DNA of 64,000 bases from Brevibacterium senegalense (GTDB lineage: Bacteria > Actinomycetota > Actinomycetes > Actinomycetales > Brevibacteriaceae). Below are positions 30,698 through 39,448 of this stretch, one piece after another; the stretch's first letter is position 1, and each line of letters starts with the position of its first letter. The stretch is from NCBI RefSeq assembly GCF_000285835.1, contig NZ_HE978607.1, positions 70,029-134,028 on the forward strand, written 5' to 3'. The notes beneath the pieces are model-generated. The model was not told where the DNA came from and did no database searches. It saw only the letters and a list, made by a program, of their open reading frames with translations. Made by a program: the position numbers and the translations under genes.

Positions 30698-32007
30698 CCG
30701 TGTTCGACCCCTACACACCCCAGTCGGGCAGCGCCGACTTCACCGTCGAGCACTACGACCTCGACCTCGACTACCGCCTGGGCCCCAATCGTCTGGCCGG
30801 CACCGCGACCCTGACCGTGCGGGTCCTCGAGGACCTGCGCGCGCTCACGCTGGACCTGGTGGGTCTGGGAGTCGACCGGGTGCGGGTCGAGGGGCAGCGC
30901 GCCCGGTACCGGCAGCGTGCCGGCCGTCTGCTCGTGACCCTGCCGGCGCAGCAGGCCGCGGGCGACCGGCTCACGGTCGAGGTCCGCTATTCCGGCACCC
31001 CCGCTCCCCGGATGGGTGCGTGGGGCGATGTGGGCTGGGAGGAGCTGAATGACGGATCGCTGGTCGCCGGCCAGCCCAATGGCTCCGCCACCTGGTACCC
31101 GGTCAACGACCATCCGGCGCACAAGGCGACCTACCGCATCTCCGTCCTCACCGATGCGGATTACACCGTCATCGCCAACGGTCGGCTGGCCTCCACGACG
31201 CGCGCGTCCCGCGGGACGCGGTGGGAGTGGGTCTCCGACGTCCCGCTGGCCCCGTACGTGGCGAGCGTCCAGATCGGTCGCTTCAAGCTGTCGGATCTGC
31301 CCGGCGACGGCGAGGTGCCCCAGTGGCTGGCCGCTCCCCGCCTGGGATGGGGGCCGGCCGCGCTGTCGTTGAAGAAGCAGCACGCGATGCTCGAGGCGTT
31401 CCAGGACTGGTTCGGCCCCTACCCCTTCGACGCGTACGGCGTCGTCGTGACGGCGGAGACCCTGGACATCCCGCTGGAGTCGCAGCCGTTCTCCATCCTG
31501 GGCGTCAACCACCTGCGGCCCACATGGGAATCGGAGCGGCTGATCGCCCATGAACTGTCCCACCAGTGGTTCGGGAACTCCGTCTCGATCCGGAGATGGA
31601 AGGACCTGTGGCTCAACGAGGGCTTCGCCTGCTACGCGGAGTGGCTGTGGTCGGAGCAGAAGGGCTCGAAGTCGGCCGCCGACTGGGCCGACGAGACGCA
31701 AGCGATGCTGGCCGAACTGCCGCAGGATCTGGTCCTCGCGGACCCGGGCGGACCGGACATGTTCGACGACCGGCTCTACAAGCGCGGTGCCCTGGCCGTC
31801 GAGACGCTGCGGCGCACCGTGGGCGACACGACGTTCCGGAGCGTGTGCCGCGAGTGGTGCTGGCGGAACAAGCACGGCCACGGCGACACGGACGCCTTCC
31901 TGGACCTGGTCGACGAGATGACCGGCATCGAGGCGCGCGCGGTGCTGGGGCCCTGGCTGTTCGACGCACAGCTGCCCACTTTGCCGCAGCGCCCGCCCGT
32001 GGCCTGA
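30694..32007 (+). CDS. Short M1-family zinc aminopeptidase
   Basis: 437 residues, about half the length of classical PepN-type enzymes, so the large C-terminal helical domain is absent. Zinc ligands are intact: HELSH at 286-290 and E309 in WLNEGFACYAEW. The exopeptidase region around ETLDIPLESQPFS is a divergent GAMEN equivalent. No signal peptide. The ATG overlaps the Pls-like stop (ATGA), indicating strict co-expression. Streptomyces producers carry zinc exo-aminopeptidases that degrade epsilon-poly-lysine, so this enzyme is a candidate for trimming, self-protection or recycling of the polymer (inference). Confidence 0.9.
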   Translation: MTVFDPYTPQSGSADFTVEHYDLDLDYRLGPNRLAGTATLTVRVLEDLRALTLDLVGLGVDRVRVEGQRARYRQRAGRLLVTLPAQQAAGDRLTVEVRYSGTPAPRMGAWGDVGWEELNDGSLVAGQPNGSATWYPVNDHPAHKATYRISVLTDADYTVIANGRLASTTRASRGTRWEWVSDVPLAPYVASVQIGRFKLSDLPGDGEVPQWLAAPRLGWGPAALSLKKQHAMLEAFQDWFGPYPFDAYGVVVTAETLDIPLESQPFSILGVNHLRPTWESERLIAHELSHQWFGNSVSIRRWKDLWLNEGFACYAEWLWSEQKGSKSAADWADETQAMLAELPQDLVLADPGGPDMFDDRLYKRGALAVETLRRTVGDTTFRSVCREWCWRNKHGHGDTDAFLDLVDEMTGIEARAVLGPWLFDAQLPTLPQRPPVA

Positions 32008-32044
32008 CGCCCATGCGGGGCGGCGACGCGGGCGGCGGACGGAG

Positions 32045-32533
32045 TCAGATGCTGCGCAGCAGCACGTCCGCGTCGCCGTTGCGGCCGGCGATGACGAAGC
32101 CGTTCTGCGCGAAGAACTCCCCAGCCGTGTTGAGCTGGTGGACGGCGAGGCTCACGGAGCCGCGGCCGGACAGCCGCAGGAGGTCCAGCACGGCGCGCAC
32201 CAGGTGCGTGCCGTAGCCCTTGCCCTGCTCGTCCGGATCGACGGCGATCCGCAGCTCCGGGATCTGATCCCCGGCCCATCCCTCACCGCGCCAGTCCTCG
32301 CGCGGCAGACGCACCCACGCGCCGCCCACGGGACGGTCCGTCTCGTCCAGGATGACGACGCCCGTGTCGCCCTCGCGCCCCCACCCGTCGAGGTAGCCTG
32401 CCAGGACCTCATCGGCTGCGATCTGCTCGTCCGACAGGGGCGGCGAGTCGATCGACCAGTTGACGGACTTCGCGAGGAACGGGCGGAGCGTCTCCTCCGC
32501 CGTCGCATCATCGGGAACGGGCACGAGTCTCAT
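32045..32533 (-). CDS. GNAT family N-acetyltransferase
   Basis: 162 residues. The acetyl-CoA-binding motif A is ELRIAVDPDEQGKGYGTHLV, and the C-terminal FFAQNGFVIAGRN segment fits the GNAT fold. The substrate is unknown. The ATG at 32533 has no ribosome site but lies 6 nt after CAGAAT, so a leaderless message is possible. Convergent with the M1 aminopeptidase gene, 37 bp between stops. Confidence 0.85.
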   Translation of the reverse strand: MRLVPVPDDATAEETLRPFLAKSVNWSIDSPPLSDEQIAADEVLAGYLDGWGREGDTGVVILDETDRPVGGAWVRLPREDWRGEGWAGDQIPELRIAVDPDEQGKGYGTHLVRAVLDLLRLSGRGSVSLAVHQLNTAGEFFAQNGFVIAGRNGDADVLLRSI

Positions 32534-32539
32534 AGCGCC

Positions 32540-32545
32540 ATTCTG
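32540..32545 (-). promoter_or_regulatory. Candidate -10 of the GNAT gene (leaderless spacing)
   Basis: CAGAAT on the minus strand keeps the key A2 and T6 of the -10 hexamer and ends 6 nt before the ATG. The leader region lacks any purine-rich ribosome site. Confidence 0.35.
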
Positions 32546-32582
32546 TCCGATGACCCGGCGCGGGACCAGCACCCGGCCCGTG

Positions 32583-33899
32583 TCAGCGGATGCCCCGGGC
32601 CAGTGCGCGGTCGATCCACCGACGCCCCCGCGCGCGCAGTGCCAGGGTCACACCCCGGGCGCCCAGGAAGCCCACGGCGAAGGCCGCCCAGGCCGTGAGC
32701 GTGTGCGGCCAGAACCGCATCGAGACCAGCAGGAGCCCCGCGTAGACCGCGAGTGATACGACCTGTGCGAGCGCCAGGTAGCGCGCGTCCTCCGCCCCCA
32801 TGAGCACGCCGTCCAGCACGAAGACGACACCGGCCAGCGGCAGGCTCACCGCGAAGACCAGCAGCAGAGAGGTGAGCAGGTCCGCGACCGCGGGGTCCTG
32901 CGTGAAGACGGCCGGGATCCACGGGGACCCTGCCGCGATGAGCACCGCGCACACGGCGCCGAAGCCCAGTCCCCATCGCACCAGGCGGCCGGTGATGCGC
33001 TGGACCCCGGGCACGTCCTCCGCCCCCAGGCGCAGGGCTATGAGCGCCTGCCCCGCGATCGCCAGGGCGTCCAGCGCCAGGGCCAGGGCGAAGAAGAGGG
33101 TCTGCGCCACCTGCACCGCCGCCAACTGCGTCGTCCCCAGCGCCGTCGCTTGGAGGATCAGGAGGATGATGGCCGCACGCAGGGCCGCGCTGCGCACCAG
33201 CAGCCACCCGGACGTCGCGGCCGAGGCCCAGACACCGGCCCCGTGCGGGCGCAGGCTCGCCCCGTACCGCCGGGCCGCGCGGAACGCGATGACGACCAGG
33301 ACGACGGCCATGCCCGCCTGGGCGAGGACGGTCCCCAGTGCCGAGCCGGCGATTCCCCAGCCCAGTCCGTAGATGAAGACCGCGTTGAGGACGATGTTCG
33401 CGCCGAAGCCGCCACCGGCGACCCACAGCGGGGTGCGGGTGTCCTGCAGTCCGCGCATGAGTCCGGTCGCGGCGATGACGAGCAGCATCGCCGGCAGCCC
33501 CCACCACGAGAGGGCGAGGTAGGTCAGTGCGGCGGACTCGACCTCGGCGGTGGGGCCGAAGGCGCGGACGGCGGGACCCAGCAGCGGCAGCCCGCCCACC
33601 AGCAGCACCGCGGACACGACGAGGGAGAGCCACATGCCGTCGAAGCCGGCGCTCACCGCACCGCGGATGTCCCCGCTGCCCATCCGCTTCGCGACGCGCG
33701 GCGTCGTCGCGTAGGCGAGGAAGATCATGAGGCCCAGGACCGTCTGGATGATGGTCGAGGCGATCGCGAGGCCGCCCAGCGACTGCGGCCCCAGGTGGCC
33801 GACCATCGCGGTGTCCGCCAGCAGGAACAGCGGCTCTGCGATGAGGGCGCCCAGTGCCGGCACGGCCAGGCGCAGGATCTCACGATCGACGGATCTCAT
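32583..33899 (-). CDS. MATE family efflux transporter (DinF-like)
   Basis: 438 residues with about 12 hydrophobic helices. MATE marks include LAVPALGALIAEPLFLLADT at the N-terminus, a MVGHLGPQSLGGLAIAS loop and GLMRGLQDTRTPLWVAGGG. The family exports cationic drugs or metabolites by Na+ or H+ antiport. The ATG at 33899 has AGGA 8 nt upstream; the ATG at 33908 has none. A cationic polymer or lysine-like product of the neighbouring cluster is a conceivable but unsupported substrate. Confidence 0.9.
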   Translation of the reverse strand: MRSVDREILRLAVPALGALIAEPLFLLADTAMVGHLGPQSLGGLAIASTIIQTVLGLMIFLAYATTPRVAKRMGSGDIRGAVSAGFDGMWLSLVVSAVLLVGGLPLLGPAVRAFGPTAEVESAALTYLALSWWGLPAMLLVIAATGLMRGLQDTRTPLWVAGGGFGANIVLNAVFIYGLGWGIAGSALGTVLAQAGMAVVLVVIAFRAARRYGASLRPHGAGVWASAATSGWLLVRSAALRAAIILLILQATALGTTQLAAVQVAQTLFFALALALDALAIAGQALIALRLGAEDVPGVQRITGRLVRWGLGFGAVCAVLIAAGSPWIPAVFTQDPAVADLLTSLLLVFAVSLPLAGVVFVLDGVLMGAEDARYLALAQVVSLAVYAGLLLVSMRFWPHTLTAWAAFAVGFLGARGVTLALRARGRRWIDRALARGIR

Positions 33900-33915
33900 C
33901 CCGGACATCCTATGA

Positions 33916-33966
33916 CGGCCGCGGGGCCGTGCGGAGGGTGGCTCCCCCTGCACGGCCCCGCGGCCG
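33916..33966. terminator. Terminator hairpin with 17-bp perfect stem
   Basis: The arms 33916-33932 and 33950-33966 are perfectly complementary over 17 bp with a 17-nt loop. The element lies 17 bp after the acyl-CoA ligase stop on the minus strand and 17 bp before the MATE start, so it insulates the two genes. Confidence 0.85.
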
Positions 33967-33983
33967 ATGATCCGCCGGACGCG

Positions 33984-35654
33984 TCAGGCGGTGGCGGTGC
34001 GCGCCTGCGTCGCTTCGTCGCGGACCGTGCGGCGCAGGATCTTCCCGGAGCTGGTCTTGGGCAGCTCCTCGACGATCGTCACCTCGACCGGCGCCTTGTA
34101 GCTGGCCAGGTGCTGCTTGCAGTGGTCGATGATGTCCTGCGGGCTCGCCTCCGCACCCGGCTGGAGGCTCACCTGTGCCACGACGGTCTCGCCGCGGTAC
34201 TCGTCCGGCACACCCACGACGGCGCCCTCGCGGACGGCCGGGTGCGTGTAGAGGACGTCCTCGACCTCGCGCGGCCACACCTTGAAGCCGGACGCGTTGA
34301 TCATGTCCTTCTTGCGGTCGACGATGAAGAGCCAGCCGTCCTCGTCCATGAAGCCCACGTCGCCGGTGCGCAGCTCACCGCCGGGCAGCGCCTCCTCCGT
34401 CGCCTTCTGGTTGTTGAGGTACTGCTGGGCGACCATGGGTCCGGCGATCGCGACCTCACCCACCTCGCGCGGGCCCAGCGGGTTCCCGGCGTCGTCGAGG
34501 ATCCGGACCATCGCATCGCGCTGCGGCAGTCCCGTCGACAGGTTGCCGGACTCCGGATCGACCGGAGCCCGCATGCCGTGGGGCACCGTCACCGCCTGCG
34601 CCGCGGTCTCGGTGAGCCCGTACCCCTGTCCCACGTAGTGCCCGGTCTTCTCCTCGAAGCGCTTGACGAGGCCCTCCGGCAGCGGCGCGCCGCCGGACAT
34701 GATCGAGTGGAAGGAGCTGAACGCGTCCGCATCGAAGGCCGGGCTCGCCATCATCGCGGTGTAGACCGTCGCGGGTCCCGCCATGAACGCGGGGCGCTCG
34801 CGCTTGAGCAGCTCAAGGAACGACGTGGGGTCGAAGCGGTGATTGAGCACCAGGGTGCCGCCGTTGGCCACGCTCGCGATCATCTGGCAGATGAAACCGG
34901 TGATGTGGAACAGCGGCGCCAGCGACACGATGCCGGAGCCCGGGGGCAGGCCCGCGTTCCGGGCCGCCATCCGGGAGTTCGACGAGATGTTCGCGTGCGC
35001 GTGCACGGCACCCTTGGCCCGGCCGGAGGTGCCGGACGTGTAGCCGATGAGGGCCGGATCCTCCGGCTGCATGTCGAGCGGGACGAAGTCCGTGTCGAGG
35101 CGCTCCTCCATGACCGTCTTGAGGTCCGGCAGGGGGATCTCCGGCAGGTCGCGGTACGGGCCGAACACGGCCTCGGGCCCGTTCTCCGCCCAGTCCAGGT
35201 CGCCGATCTGCACGACCAGCGGGATGTCTGCGACGTAGTCCTTCACCCGCATGAGGAAGAGGGCGTGCTGGACGATGACCGCCTTGACGTTCGCATCCGT
35301 GAAGACGTGCGTGAGCTCGTCCTGGTACATGGGGTTGAGGGGGACGATGACGGCGCCGGCCTTCCAGATGCCGTACGTGGCGATGAGGAAGTGCGGGGAG
35401 TTCTGCGCGTACACGCCCACCGCGTCACCGGGCTGGATCCCGGACTCCACGAGATAGGCGGCGAAGGCGGTGGACTGGCGGTCGAACTCCGCATAGGTGG
35501 CCGAGGCTCCGTAGTGATTCCAGGCTGCGACGTCCGGCGAGGCCGCCACGGTCGCGGCCAGATCGCGCAGCGGGGTGGAGGCTTCGAGGGGAACGGCCTC
35601 CTCCGCGGGCAGATCGAGTGTCTTCAGCCAGGGACGATCGTCGAACCAGCTCAT
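33984..35654 (-). CDS. Acyl-CoA synthetase (AMP-forming ligase)
   Basis: 556 residues of the ANL superfamily; activates a carboxylic acid to its CoA thioester. The ATP/AMP loop is YTSGTSGRAKGAVHAHA, the Thr/Glu core is YGLTETAAQAV, the hinge region is ELRTGDVGFMDEDGWLFIVD, and the catalytic lysine is in KTSSGKILRRTV near the C-terminus. The acid cannot be named from sequence; medium- or long-chain or ring-bearing acids are possible. The ATG at 35654 has GGAG 6 nt upstream. It lies downstream of the thiolase across a heavily structured spacer and ends at a strong terminator, so it may be separately regulated. Confidence 0.9.
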   Translation of the reverse strand: MSWFDDRPWLKTLDLPAEEAVPLEASTPLRDLAATVAASPDVAAWNHYGASATYAEFDRQSTAFAAYLVESGIQPGDAVGVYAQNSPHFLIATYGIWKAGAVIVPLNPMYQDELTHVFTDANVKAVIVQHALFLMRVKDYVADIPLVVQIGDLDWAENGPEAVFGPYRDLPEIPLPDLKTVMEERLDTDFVPLDMQPEDPALIGYTSGTSGRAKGAVHAHANISSNSRMAARNAGLPPGSGIVSLAPLFHITGFICQMIASVANGGTLVLNHRFDPTSFLELLKRERPAFMAGPATVYTAMMASPAFDADAFSSFHSIMSGGAPLPEGLVKRFEEKTGHYVGQGYGLTETAAQAVTVPHGMRAPVDPESGNLSTGLPQRDAMVRILDDAGNPLGPREVGEVAIAGPMVAQQYLNNQKATEEALPGGELRTGDVGFMDEDGWLFIVDRKKDMINASGFKVWPREVEDVLYTHPAVREGAVVGVPDEYRGETVVAQVSLQPGAEASPQDIIDHCKQHLASYKAPVEVTIVEELPKTSSGKILRRTVRDEATQARTATA

Positions 35655-35669
35655 CGTGCGCTCCGTTCC

Positions 35670-35789
35670 GGGCATCGTCTCTGATGCCCCTCGTGTGCTC
35701 CGTGCGGCCTCGTCGCCGCACCGGTGGAGGACCCGGGGTCCTCCCTCATCTGACGGGCGGTGCCGGGGCCGCGACGCGACCCCGGCACC
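35670..35789. other. Structured intergenic region: four consecutive perfect stem-loops
   Basis: Between the thiolase and the downstream acyl-CoA ligase four perfect inverted repeats follow one another: 35670-35689 (7-bp stem, 6-nt loop), 35702-35721 (7-bp stem, 6-nt loop), 35726-35744 (9-1-9 palindrome, GGAGGACCC around one G) and 35759-35789 (10-bp stem, 11-nt loop). The last, first reached by transcription from the thiolase, looks like a terminator or attenuator. The rest would form the leader of the ligase mRNA. It does not match a riboswitch class I know. Confidence 0.6.
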
Positions 35790-35807
35790 GTGTCGGTGTG
35801 ATGTGTC

Positions 35808-37007
35808 TCAGACTACTTCGAAGAGGCCGGCCGCACCCATGCCGCCGCCCACGCACATCGTCACGACGACGTGCTTGGCACCGCGGCGCTTGCCCTCGAT
35901 GAGCGCGTGGCCCACGAGGCGGGCGCCGGTCATGCCGTAGGGGTGGCCCACGGAGATGCCGCCGCCGTCGACGTTGTAGACCTCCGGATCGATGCCCAGG
36001 TGATCGCGGCAGTACAGCGCCTGCACCGCGAACGCCTCGTTGAGCTCCCAGAGTCCGATGTCGTCGATCGTGAGGCCGTGGCGCTCCAGCAGGCGCGGGA
36101 TCGCGTAGATCGGGCCGATGCCCATCTCCTCGGGAGCATTGCCGGCGACGGCGATGCCCTTGTAGATGCCCAGCGGCTGCAGTCCCCGCTTCTCCGCCTC
36201 CTCCGCGCTCATGAGGACCGAGGCCGAGGCACCGTCGGAGAGCTGCGAGGCGTTGCCCGCCGTGATCGTCGGGACCTTCGAGGCGACGCCAGGATCGAGA
36301 ACCGGGTTGAGTCCCTGCAGGCTCTCGAGCGTCGTGGAGGGACGGTTGCCCTCGTCCTTCTCGAGGGTGACCTCGACCTCGCTGGACTCACCGGTCTCCT
36401 TGTCGACGACGATCTTCGTCGACGTGAGCGGCACGATCTCCTGATCGAAGCGGCCGGCCTCCTGCGCGGCGGCGGTGCGCTGCTGGGAGCTCAGTGCGTA
36501 CGCGTCCTGCGCCTCGCGGGAGACGCCGTAGCGCTCAGCCACGACCTCGGCGGTGTGGAGCATCGGCAGGTACAGCTCCGGCAGGTGCTCGACCAGCCAC
36601 GGATCCTTCGCCCGGAAGTTGTTCGCCTTGTCGTTCTGGACGAGCGAGATCGACTCGACGCCGCCGCCCACGGCGACGCGCATGCCGTCGTGGACGATCT
36701 GCTTCGCGGCCGTCGCGATCGCCATGAGGCCGGAGGCGCACTGGCGGTCGATCGACATGCCGGCGACGGAGGTGGGCAGGCCCGCGCGCATCGCGGCCTG
36801 GCGGGCGACGTTGCCGCCCTGCGCGCCCTGCTGCACCGCGGCGCCCAGGACGACGTCCTCGATCTCCGCAGGGTCGACGCCGGAGCGCTCGACCGCGTGG
36901 CGGATCGCGTGCCCCGCCAGCTCCTGCGACTGGGTGTTGTTGAACGCGCCGCGGTACGCCTTGCCGATGGGCGTGCGGGCGGTGGACACGATGACTGCCT
37001 GAGTCAT
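35808..37007 (-). CDS. Acetyl-CoA C-acyltransferase (thiolase)
   Basis: 399 residues, normal length for a degradative or biosynthetic thiolase. Catalytic residues: Cys90 in [10 protein letters not shown], His355 in [12 protein letters not shown] and Cys385 in [12 protein letters not shown]. Catalyses thiolytic cleavage of 3-oxoacyl-CoA at the end of a beta-oxidation cycle. It is the last gene of the minus-strand catabolic operon before the structured spacer, and starts 33 bp after the preceding dehydrogenase gene. Confidence 0.93.
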   Translation of the reverse strand: MTQAVIVSTARTPIGKAYRGAFNNTQSQELAGHAIRHAVERSGVDPAEIEDVVLGAAVQQGAQGGNVARQAAMRAGLPTSVAGMSIDRQCASGLMAIATAAKQIVHDGMRVAVGGGVESISLVQNDKANNFRAKDPWLVEHLPELYLPMLHTAEVVAERYGVSREAQDAYALSSQQRTAAAQEAGRFDQEIVPLTSTKIVVDKETGESSEVEVTLEKDEGNRPSTTLESLQGLNPVLDPGVASKVPTITAGNASQLSDGASASVLMSAEEAEKRGLQPLGIYKGIAVAGNAPEEMGIGPIYAIPRLLERHGLTIDDIGLWELNEAFAVQALYCRDHLGIDPEVYNVDGGGISVGHPYGMTGARLVGHALIEGKRRGAKHVVVTMCVGGGMGAAGLFEVV

Positions 37008-37040
37008 GGTTCTCCTTCTGGTGGCTGGTGGCGGTGGATG

Positions 37041-38231
37041 TCAGATGTCGATGAGGCGGCCCAGCTCATCGCGCTGGGCGTCCGCTCTGCCGGCTGCGAC
37101 CTCGTCGAGCTTGGCCCGCTTGAGCAGCAGATGGACGGGGAACTCCCAGGTCATGCCGTTCCCGCCGTGGAACTGCAGAACCTCCTCCACAATACGGGAG
37201 GTGTGAGCCTTCGCATACGCACTGGCCGTCCGCACGGCGATCGCCGCGTCGGTCCGGCTGAGCGTCCCCGCGTCCGCCGCATCGACGGAGCGGACCGCGG
37301 ACAGCGCGGCCGCGCGCAGCTGGTTGCCGACGATCCACGCCTCCGCCAGACGATGCTTGATCGCCTGGAACGAGCCGATCGTGCGGCCGAACTGGCGACG
37401 CTCCTTCACGTAGTCGAGCGCCAGGTCGAACGCCGCGTCGACGATGCCGGACTGCTCGCAGGCCAGGACGGCCAACGAGTCCAGCAGGGCCCGCTCGAGA
37501 GCGCGCTGCGCGCCGTCGCCCACCGCGATGACGCGGCCGCGGATGCCGGCCAGCTTCACCTCGGACAGGCGCCGGGTCTCGTCCAGCGAGGGGAACGTCG
37601 CGATCTGCGCGTCGGAGGCGTTCGCGACGGCGATGACGAGGGCACCGCCCACCGTCCGCGCCGGGACGATGAGCAGGTCGCTGCGGTGGGCGTCCGCGAC
37701 ACCGTGGACGATGCCGATGAGCTCGACCGTGCGGCCGGGCTCCAGCGGATCGTCCGCGACGGTGGGACCCGCCGGGTTGGCGGACACGTGGAGCGAGCCC
37801 GTCCACTTGCTGGCCGTCAGGTCGATCGCGAGGACCGCGGTCGTCTCCTCCGCCGCCAGGCGGCGCAGGAGCTTGTGGGCGGGGCCGTCCGCGCCGGTCC
37901 GCCGCTCCGCCGCGGCGGCGCGGAAGACGACGCGCGAGGCGATGACGGCGGAGCTGAGGAACAGCGACGGTGCCGCCGCGCGCCCCAGCTCGCCCGCGAC
38001 GGTGCCCGCGGCGGACAGGCCGGCGCCGTCCCCGCCGTCCGCCTCCGGGATGACGAGGCCCGCGAGCTCGAGCTCGTCGAAGACACCGTCGTCGACGGCC
38101 TGCAGGTCGAAGTGCGGATCGTCGTAGACGCGGGCCACCTCGTGCGCGGGTGCGCGGTCGGCCAGCAGCGCGCGCACGCTGCTGCGCAGATCCTCGTCGA
38201 TGTCCGACTGGAGGAGGTCGATGTCGCTCAT
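37041..38231 (-). CDS. Acyl-CoA dehydrogenase family protein, probably non-catalytic partner subunit
   Basis: 396 residues with the ACAD fold: an N-terminal helical domain (VFDELELAGLVIPEADGGDG), a beta domain and a C-terminal helical domain (YVKERRQFGRTIGSFQAIKH, VLQFHGGNGMTWEFPVHLL). The mid-domain lacks the usual FAD-binding E-x-GAGSD-type block, and the C-terminus lacks the EGT-type catalytic Glu segment. It overlaps the next ACAD gene (ATGA). Heterotetrameric alpha2-beta2 dehydrogenases from steroid degradation have such split subunits, so the two probably form one enzyme (inference). Confidence 0.82.
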   Translation of the reverse strand: MSDIDLLQSDIDEDLRSSVRALLADRAPAHEVARVYDDPHFDLQAVDDGVFDELELAGLVIPEADGGDGAGLSAAGTVAGELGRAAAPSLFLSSAVIASRVVFRAAAAERRTGADGPAHKLLRRLAAEETTAVLAIDLTASKWTGSLHVSANPAGPTVADDPLEPGRTVELIGIVHGVADAHRSDLLIVPARTVGGALVIAVANASDAQIATFPSLDETRRLSEVKLAGIRGRVIAVGDGAQRALERALLDSLAVLACEQSGIVDAAFDLALDYVKERRQFGRTIGSFQAIKHRLAEAWIVGNQLRAAALSAVRSVDAADAGTLSRTDAAIAVRTASAYAKAHTSRIVEEVLQFHGGNGMTWEFPVHLLLKRAKLDEVAAGRADAQRDELGRLIDI

Positions 38232-39439
38232 CGGGGCATCTCCTTGAAGGGAACGTCCTTGTCCGTGCGGTGCTCGCCGGGCAGCCCCAGCACGCGTTCG
38301 GCGATGACGTTGAGGAGCACCTCCGTCGTCCCGCCCTCGATCGAATTGCCCTTCGCCCGCAGGTAGCGGTAGACGGGGTTCCGACCGGTCATCGAGTAGT
38401 CGGTGGGCCTGCGGTTCTCCCACGAGTCGTAGCGCAGGCCGTCGATGCCGCGCATGCGGATGTCCAGGTCGGACAGCGCCTGCGCGGTGCGCGCGAAGGT
38501 GACCTTCGACCCGGATCCCTCCGGACCGGGGCGACCAGCCGCCAGCTTCTGACCCAGCTGCTGCCCGGTGACGCGCAGCACCTCGGCGTCGACCCAGTGG
38601 CCCAGGAGCTCGTCCCGCAGGACGGGGCTGCGGTGGTGGGTCGCCGTCCGCCACGCGTCCGCGACGACACCGATCATCCCGCCCTCACGGGGCATGCCGC
38701 CGCCGATCGAGACGCGCTCGCTGTTGAGTGTCGTGTTCGCGACGCGCCAGCCCTCGCCCTCCGCGCCCAGACGGCGGGAGTCGGGGACGACCGCGCCGTC
38801 CAGGAACACCTCGTTGAACTCCGCCTCACCGGTGATCTGGCGCAGCCCGCGGGTCTCGACCCCCGGCTGCTTCATGTCGATGAGGAAGTAGGTGAGGCCC
38901 TTGTGCTTGGGGACGTCGACGTCTGTGCGCGCGACGAGGATCGCGATGTCCGCGTTCTGCGCACCGGAGGTCCACACCTTCTGGCCGGACACCGTCCACT
39001 CGTCGCCGTCGCGCACAGCGCGGGTCGCGACCGCCGCCAGATCGGAGCCCGCGCCGGGCTCCGAGAACAGCTGGCAGAAGATGCGGCGCAGCGTGAAGAT
39101 GTCCCGCAGCAGTCCCTTCTGCTCGTCCGTGCCGTAGACGACGATCGTGGGTGCGGCCATGCCGAAGCCGATCGAGTTGCGGCCGGGGTCCGGCTGCGAG
39201 AGCCCCGCGGACGCCACCTGCTCCCGCGCGTAGCCGCGCAGGCTCGAGGGCACCTCGAGGCCGCCGCAATCGCGGGGGAAGTCGACCCAGGCGAGGCCGT
39301 GGTCGAAGAGGATGTCCCACACCTGTGTGTCATCGCTGATCCCCACCGCGGCGGCCGCGGCCGCGGACACGGCGGCGTCGATCGCCTCCGCGCCCGCGGT
39401 CCGCTCCGTCTGCGACAGGACACCGTCCTGCTCAGTCAT
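38228..39439 (-). CDS. Acyl-CoA dehydrogenase, catalytic-type subunit
   Basis: 403 residues. The FAD/substrate region FCQLFSEPGAGSDLAAVATR, the WTVSGQKVWTSGAQNADIAI strand and the C-terminal NSIEGGTTEVLLNVIAERVL are intact. The last contains the Glu that usually acts as catalytic base. The protein would oxidise acyl-CoA to 2-enoyl-CoA with electrons passed to ETF. Pairs with the preceding ACAD by overlapping reading frames. The chain or ring specificity is not readable. Confidence 0.9.
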   Translation of the reverse strand: MTEQDGVLSQTERTAGAEAIDAAVSAAAAAAVGISDDTQVWDILFDHGLAWVDFPRDCGGLEVPSSLRGYAREQVASAGLSQPDPGRNSIGFGMAAPTIVVYGTDEQKGLLRDIFTLRRIFCQLFSEPGAGSDLAAVATRAVRDGDEWTVSGQKVWTSGAQNADIAILVARTDVDVPKHKGLTYFLIDMKQPGVETRGLRQITGEAEFNEVFLDGAVVPDSRRLGAEGEGWRVANTTLNSERVSIGGGMPREGGMIGVVADAWRTATHHRSPVLRDELLGHWVDAEVLRVTGQQLGQKLAAGRPGPEGSGSKVTFARTAQALSDLDIRMRGIDGLRYDSWENRRPTDYSMTGRNPVYRYLRAKGNSIEGGTTEVLLNVIAERVLGLPGEHRTDKDVPFKEMPR

Positions 39440-39448
39440 CGTCCGTCC

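Noticed and set aside
26738..30718. A stop-free antisense frame of over 1300 codons opposite the Pls-like gene, and similar ones at 5751-9122 and 21689-24685
   Set aside because: They are antisense to clearly homologous proteins. Their translations are Arg/Gly/Asp-rich without domains, as expected from codon bias in very GC-rich DNA.
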